Origin: an uncultured Lachnospiraceae bacterium
GTDB taxonomy: Bacteria > Bacillota > Clostridia > Lachnospirales > Lachnospiraceae
Direction of reading: 5' to 3'
Length of the DNA stretch: 33,971 bases
Assembly (NCBI GenBank): GCA_902777355.1
Contig: CACYTU010000035.1
Location: forward strand, 1-33,971
Shown here: positions 29,658 to 33,971 of the stretch, one piece after another
How positions within the stretch are numbered: position 1 is the stretch's first letter
Layout of the letters: the number at the start of each line of letters is the position of its first letter
Notes under the pieces: generated by a model
What the model was told of the DNA's origin: nothing
Seen by the model: the letters and a program-made list of their open reading frames with translations, nothing else
The model's database searches: none
Position numbers and translations under genes: made by a program

Positions 29658-32198
29658 TTACCAAACGTCCAGCCTGTACTCCGGAGCAAGGTACATACCG
29701 TCGCCCTCTTTCGTGTTGTATGTCCGGTGGAATTCCTCAAACTGGACCACGATCGCGTTGGTGCGGAGATAGGCGAGGGGGTGGGAATCCTGCTCAATGC
29801 AGTAGGCCTCTGTCTCCAGGGTGGTCAGGGTCCGCCAGTTGGATGCCAGGGTGCGGAAGAAGATGTCGTAGTCAAAATCGGGCTCGTCGGCTGCGATCTT
29901 CAGCATGCATTTGACACCGGTGAGATCGGCGATGGCTTCAGTGTCCAGCATGGCGCCTTTTACTTTATAGCTGGGGATAGGCTCAAAACCGTTATAATAG
30001 TCGACCAGTTTCTGGGCGCGGGAGTGGAAGCGCCTGTAGTCGTCCTCTGTCCACCAGTTGCGCAGATTTCCTTTTTCATCGTACTGTCTGCCCGAAGTGT
30101 CGAAGGCATGGGAGATCTCATGGCCGATCATGATGCCGATATGTCCCAGTCTCTCCTCACGGGGCATGGAGTCGCTGTAGAAATTTCCGCCAAGGATACC
30201 GGCGGGGATATTGATGGAATTGTCCAGCGGATAATAGTAGGCGTTGACTTCCTGAGGCGCCGCGATCCATTCGCTGAGGTCGACTGACTGGTTGACTTCC
30301 GAAGCCATTTTCAGAGTGGTGTTTTTGGATATTGCGATGCGGGCCTCCACGAGACTGCCTCCATCGCCGGGACCTCTGAAATTGATCACCTGTTTTCTGA
30401 CCCTGCCGGTCCCGTCTCCCACAGACTTGCCGCCTGTAGAACCTCCGGAGGAGATAATGGTCGTGTCTTCGTCCATCAGGGTGAATTCATTCACCCGCTC
30501 CTCCGGACTGGCGACCCGGATCGTGAGATTGTCCAGCTTCCTGATCGCTTCCGCCTTGGTGGAGTCGGACAGGAAATCCTCGTCCTCCAGCATGACGCGG
30601 TAATAGCTGATGGCATCATTGATCAGTTCAGTGATGTCGCTGCGTGTCTTGTCGGTAATATAGGTTTCCGCATAGACATCTCCCAGTTCCATCTCGAGGA
30701 CAGAATTGACAGCGTCGCAGGCGGCCTTCCTGTCATCCAGCTGACCGGAGGATCCGGACAGAATATTGCGGACGTCAATCATGCGGTTGTAGCAGTCGTG
30801 ATCGAGCAGATCCATGAACTGCAGCACATCCTGGACCAGGAGATAGGATTTCATCTTTTCCAGATGGGCTTCATCGTAGAGACTGCTCATGGCCGCCAGC
30901 CAGTCGGGCTCCTGAAGAATAAATACATTTGAAGCAGCAAGGCCTGCTCCTTCCAACATGCCGATCAAAGGAAAATTCCCCTGCTCCTTTTCGAGTTCCT
31001 GCAGGGTGCGGGGATTGTTGGTGCGGATGGAGGAGTCCTCGGCATTTTGTTCCTCGGTGGTCATCATGTGCGCAGCCATCTCGCACTCGAATTCATAGCT
31101 CTGCTTAAGGACCGTATCCCGTTCCTCTTTGCTGTAGCCGAGACGCTCCAGCATATAGCCCGCCGCATACATGTAGCGGGGCTGGGTCTTCCAGCTGTCA
31201 GGATCCAGCTGCGAATAGTACATGGCATCCTGAAAGGTCAGTGAAGGCGGAGAAATATAGACTGCTATGGAGGAGGCGTCATTGGGATTTGCCGCCGTGA
31301 AAGAGGAACAGAGGGGAAGAGCCTCGATCGTCGTCAGCGGATCGGAAAGATATTGGGTCATCTGATCCAGACTGCTGACATTCTGCAGAGGCTCGAGGAT
31401 GTCTGCCAGAGGGGTCATGCCCGCCTTGTCCCGCGCGTCCCAGTCCAGCCACATCTTATAGTAATCCCGCACCAGCCTCTGGCAATGGGCGATATAGGGA
31501 TCCGAGAAGGTATCGTCGCTTTCCAGAATCTCCAGAAGCTCTGCGTCCACCTCGAGCTGACGCTCAGAGAAAGCGTCGTAGGAGACATATCCGGAAGGAA
31601 TGGAATTGGAAGAGAGCCAGTCTCTGTTTACCGCCGCGTGGAAATCCTCTGTCTCAGTGAGACCGTCCAGTTTCTTTGAGTTCTCGACCAGGTCGGAACA
31701 GATCCAGTTGTGGGCGCTTGCCATCTCCGCGGGATCGGATTTGTCATAGGGAAGGGTGAAAGCAGGCTCGGAGGACACCGGCTGTACCATGTTCCCGGAT
31801 GGATCCGAAGCAGGATCAAGCGGCCCTGCACCGTTTATGCCGATGCTTCCATCTGCTCCGCCATTTCCTTCCGGGACTGAACCGGCATTTCCGTCCTGAA
31901 CAGATCCGCTGCTGCCGCCGGGAATGGAACCTGCGGAAGTCTGACCTGCTGCCTGCTCTATACTGCCGGTTCCCGCCGGGGCTTGGGTTTCCTGTGTCGC
32001 ATTGACGCTCTGCCCCTGAGAACCGGGCAGGACAGATTTCATGCTGCAGCCCGCAAGACTTCCGATTGTGATACAGAAGGCGAGAAATGCCCCGATGAAG
32101 CAGGATGAAGCCAGATACATGTCAGTCTGACGCGCTCTGGAAGACATTTTTTTTCGGGGCGCTGTTTTCTTTCTCTTTGTACTGAATAGCTTTTTCAT
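29658..32198 (-). CDS. M13 family metallopeptidase lipoprotein (neprilysin-like)
   Basis: An 846-residue secreted zinc peptidase. A basic N-terminus of 27 residues, a hydrophobic stretch and the lipobox SLAGC (Cys51) indicate a lipoprotein; the basic region is unusually long, and M18 is an alternative start, but ACGGAG before the first ATG supports 32198. A Gly/Ser/Ala-rich linker (about 52-150) follows. The catalytic half has VNAYYYP, the zinc motif HEISH (693-697), the third ligand E754 with D758 in DTEAIADLTG, and the terminal YRLDVW. M13 enzymes cleave oligopeptides; here the substrate is unknown. It acts outside the cell membrane. Confidence 0.93.
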   Translation of the reverse strand: MKKLFSTKRKKTAPRKKMSSRARQTDMYLASSCFIGAFLAFCITIGSLAGCSMKSVLPGSQGQSVNATQETQAPAGTGSIEQAAGQTSAGSIPGGSSGSVQDGNAGSVPEGNGGADGSIGINGAGPLDPASDPSGNMVQPVSSEPAFTLPYDKSDPAEMASAHNWICSDLVENSKKLDGLTETEDFHAAVNRDWLSSNSIPSGYVSYDAFSERQLEVDAELLEILESDDTFSDPYIAHCQRLVRDYYKMWLDWDARDKAGMTPLADILEPLQNVSSLDQMTQYLSDPLTTIEALPLCSSFTAANPNDASSIAVYISPPSLTFQDAMYYSQLDPDSWKTQPRYMYAAGYMLERLGYSKEERDTVLKQSYEFECEMAAHMMTTEEQNAEDSSIRTNNPRTLQELEKEQGNFPLIGMLEGAGLAASNVFILQEPDWLAAMSSLYDEAHLEKMKSYLLVQDVLQFMDLLDHDCYNRMIDVRNILSGSSGQLDDRKAACDAVNSVLEMELGDVYAETYITDKTRSDITELINDAISYYRVMLEDEDFLSDSTKAEAIRKLDNLTIRVASPEERVNEFTLMDEDTTIISSGGSTGGKSVGDGTGRVRKQVINFRGPGDGGSLVEARIAISKNTTLKMASEVNQSVDLSEWIAAPQEVNAYYYPLDNSINIPAGILGGNFYSDSMPREERLGHIGIMIGHEISHAFDTSGRQYDEKGNLRNWWTEDDYRRFHSRAQKLVDYYNGFEPIPSYKVKGAMLDTEAIADLTGVKCMLKIAADEPDFDYDIFFRTLASNWRTLTTLETEAYCIEQDSHPLAYLRTNAIVVQFEEFHRTYNTKEGDGMYLAPEYRLDVW

Positions 32199-32310
32199 GA
32201 AGAACTCCGTAAAACAGGAATGATGTAAAAAAATGATTGTAACGAGTGTCCATGGGTGTTTCGGGTTTTGCCTTAAAAAACCGTTTCAAAACCAATGTAA
32301 AAACTTATGT

Positions 32311-32361
32311 AAAAACGTCTGCTGTCACGTATTGCGTGGCGGCAAGGGCAGAAACGTTTTT
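32311..32361. terminator. Bidirectional terminator downstream of hflX
   Basis: AAAAACG-TCTGC (32311-32322) pairs with GCAGA-AA-CGTTTTT (about 32348-32361), with an inner CACG/CGTG hairpin. The flanking A- and T-runs provide U-tracts on both strands. On the minus strand it ends hflX ahead of the peptidase gene. Confidence 0.75.
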
Positions 32362-32441
32362 CCAATCAATATTTTATCACGTTGCTGTAAGCCTGTGCAT
32401 GTTTAAATAGTGAATATACAATGGAAAAATGGTGTTAAAAA

Positions 32442-32590
32442 CAGTGCGAAAAACTGCACGAAATATGGCGTGAAAACCGCACGAAATATGGTGCGAAAAA
32501 CGACACAAAGACGGTGCGGAAAACGGCACGGAATTTAGTGCGGAAAACTGCGCGGAAAATGGTGCGGAAAACGGTGAGAAATATGGTGCA
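32442..32590 (-). repeat. 23/24-bp degenerate tandem repeat after hflX
   Basis: Units start at 32442, 32465, 32488, 32511, 32535, 32559 and 32583 (partial), of the type ATGGTGCGgAAAACgGCaCG. A further half-unit may begin at 32429. The array begins shortly after the hflX stop on the minus strand and lies between it and the terminator. Confidence 0.85.
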
Positions 32591-32614
32591 GGGTTACGGT
32601 TCAGGGTTTGTTCA

Positions 32615-33971
32615 TTATCTGACCAGCCGCTGGATCCGCTCCGCGTCATTTCTGCGGCATCTTGCTTTGACAGAGATTCCTTCCGGAAGATATTCTTCCC
32701 AGAGCAGGGCGCCGCAGCTGCGTATTTCATGCAGAAGCGACCCCTTTTTGTAGGGGATGAGAAACTCCGCAGTGATCCGGTCTTCTCCCAGAGCGTCGTC
32801 GATCAGCGTGAGGATTTCCGGGATCCCGACTCCTCTGCCCGCGGCCAGGAAGAGAATATCCCCCCGTCTGTAAGGGATAGACTCCGGGATCGGCCTGCTT
32901 TTCTGCAGGGGAAATCTTCCTGAAGGCTCCGCATCAGCCTTACCGCCCGCGGTGTTCCCCGGCTCATATCTGTCTGCCTGAAGATTTTGATCTTCCGGTG
33001 CATATCTGTCTGCCTGAAGATTTTGATCTTCCGGTGCATATCTGTCTGCCTGAAGTTTTTTTTCTTCCGGCTTATATCTGCCCTGAGGGCTGTCTGCCGC
33101 AGCAGGTGTCCCGCCCGCGGCCAGCATTGCCAGATCCGTCTTGTTGTAGAGATAGACGACAGGAATATGTCCTGCACCGATTTCAGACAGAGTTTTGGCG
33201 GTCACCTCGATCTGTTTGCGATAATCCGGATCGGAGAAATCGACTACCTCCAGAAGGAGGTCCGCACAGCAGACTTCATCCAGCGTGGACCGGAAAGCCT
33301 TGACCAGAGAATGGGGAAGATCACTGACAAAACCGACAGTGTCGGAGAGCAGGAAGGGAATATGCCCCGGGGCGTCGATCCTGCGGACAGAAGTGTCCAG
33401 TGTGGCAAAGAGCATGTCTGCCTCAAAGACCTGCTTCTTGTTCTCCTCGTCTGACTGTATGATATCCCGGCCGTTTGCCTGCTTTTTGGAACAATGACTG
33501 AGCAGGGCGTTCATGACGGTGGATTTTCCCGCGTTGGTGTAGCCGACCAGAGCGACCCGGGTCATGCCTGTCTGCATGCGGCGGCTCCGCTGAGTCGTGC
33601 GTTCGCGGCTGACGACCTCCAGTTCCCGGCGAAGCTCGGCGATCCGGTGCTCGATGCGGCGGCGGTCCAGTTCCAGCTTCTGCTCGCCGGCGCCCTTGTT
33701 TGAGAGCCGGCCGCTGCCGCCGCCCTGACGGGAAAGCTCAGCCCTCATGCCTACAAGACGCGGCAGCATGTACTGGAGCTGGGCGGACTCTACCTGGAGC
33801 CTGGCCTCCCTTGTCCTGGCGCGGGAAGCGAAAATCTGCAGGATCAGCCCTGTGCGGTCCAGGACCTCCGTGTCGAGAATCTTCTCCAGGTTGCGCATCT
33901 GCATGGGAGTGAGAGCCTCATTGAAAAGTACAATGTCCGCATCGTGCTCTTCGACTTCTTTTTTCAGGGAA
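32615..33971 (-). CDS. hflX: GTPase HflX, 3' part, with repeat insert
   Basis: The frame is open to the right edge of the window (first full codon at 33970), so the N-terminus is missing. The visible part begins in the HflX domain (VLFNEALTPMQMRNLEKIL, RTGLILQIFASRARTREARL, QYMLPRL), then the G domain: G1 GYTNAGKST, G3 DTVGF, G4 YNKTD. HflX is a ribosome-binding GTPase that splits stalled or hibernating ribosomes. Between G4 and the last part of the G domain lies an unusual hydrophilic insert of about 80 residues with three 12-residue repeats (LQADRYAPEDQN). The conserved domains on both sides are intact, so the gene is probably functional. Confidence 0.94.
   Translation of the reverse strand, partial: SLKKEVEEHDADIVLFNEALTPMQMRNLEKILDTEVLDRTGLILQIFASRARTREARLQVESAQLQYMLPRLVGMRAELSRQGGGSGRLSNKGAGEQKLELDRRRIEHRIAELRRELEVVSRERTTQRSRRMQTGMTRVALVGYTNAGKSTVMNALLSHCSKKQANGRDIIQSDEENKKQVFEADMLFATLDTSVRRIDAPGHIPFLLSDTVGFVSDLPHSLVKAFRSTLDEVCCADLLLEVVDFSDPDYRKQIEVTAKTLSEIGAGHIPVVYLYNKTDLAMLAAGGTPAAADSPQGRYKPEEKKLQADRYAPEDQNLQADRYAPEDQNLQADRYEPGNTAGGKADAEPSGRFPLQKSRPIPESIPYRRGDILFLAAGRGVGIPEILTLIDDALGEDRITAEFLIPYKKGSLLHEIRSCGALLWEEYLPEGISVKARCRRNDAERIQRLVR
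32965..33072 (-). repeat. 36-bp in-frame tandem repeat inside hflX
   Basis: Units start at 32965, 33001 and 33037; the first two are identical and the third diverges in its second half. On the minus strand they encode LQADRYAPEDQN-type units. The length is a multiple of three, and the array falls in a surface loop of the G domain. Confidence 0.92.

Larger units (their letters stand above)
32199..32614 (-). other. 416-base gap between hflX and the M13 peptidase gene
   Basis: On the minus strand this follows hflX and precedes the peptidase. It contains a 23/24-base tandem array (32442-32590), a terminator (32311-32361) and the peptidase upstream region, where TACAAT on the minus strand (near 32238) could be a -10 with no good -35. 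No gene; the frame through the array is repeat sequence. Confidence 0.55.

Noticed and set aside
29643-30287. 214-codon plus-strand frame inside the peptidase gene
   Set aside because: It is antisense to the conserved catalytic part of the M13 peptidase and has no matching domain.
1-33971. tRNA, rRNA genes, insertion sequences, prophage genes or an origin
   Set aside because: None was seen: no transposase or integrase motifs, no tRNA cloverleaf that I could find by eye and no rRNA-like sequence.

Overview
The window is a chromosomal segment of a Gram-positive anaerobe of the class Clostridia, most likely a member of the Lachnospiraceae. This rests on gene order (spc and alpha ribosomal operons, then ecfA1-ecfA2-ecfT-truA, then rplM-rpsI), a tRNA-responsive T-box in front of the tryptophan genes, Gram-positive Shine-Dalgarno sequences, the four-cysteine adenylate kinase, the EpsC-type serine acetyltransferase and a DUF6591-like membrane protein. 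The species assignment is inference; base composition is moderately GC-rich, with AT-rich spacers.

Layout. Positions 1-10198 (+): 3' part of the spc operon and the alpha operon: rpsH (partial), rplF, rplR, rpsE, rpmD, rplO, secY, adk, infA, rpmJ, rpsM, rpsK, rpsD, rpoA, rplQ. Genes that are normally tightly packed are separated here by hairpin-bearing spacers of 100-440 bases, and map is absent between adk and infA. A strong terminator follows rplQ. Positions 10609-14368 (+): energising module of an ECF vitamin transporter (ecfA1, ecfA2, ecfT) and truA. Positions 14509-15855 (+): rplM-rpsI with its own consensus promoter, a structured leader that resembles the L13 leader, and a terminator. 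Positions 16089-18247 (+): serine acetyltransferase, a hot-dog thioesterase and a short protein resembling only the N-terminal part of a P-type ATPase. Positions 18491-24579 (+): promoter, T-box with a probable UGG specifier, then trpD-trpC-trpF-trpB-trpA; trpE and trpG are not in this locus. Positions 24501-28378 (+): a 117-residue protein of unknown function followed by a 1067-residue STAND NTPase with C-terminal TPRs. Positions 28473-33971 (-): a DUF6591-like anchored protein, an M13 metallopeptidase lipoprotein and the 3' part of hflX.

The most striking property is the density of short tandem repeats. At least ten unrelated arrays, with units of about 16 to 72 bases, lie in gene junctions (after rplQ, between ecfA2 and ecfT, before rplM, before trpB, after trpA, beside the DUF6591-like gene, after hflX) and also in frame inside conserved proteins (TrpC, HflX and the STAND NTPase). 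The in-frame arrays have units that are multiples of three, so the reading frame survives.

Functionally the window couples translation and secretion (ribosomal proteins, SecY, RNA polymerase alpha, IF1, TruA, HflX), nucleotide homeostasis (Adk), vitamin uptake (EcfA1A2T), cysteine and tryptophan synthesis, and envelope proteins. The least characterised part is the 117-residue protein plus STAND NTPase pair, which is the best candidate for an undescribed system.
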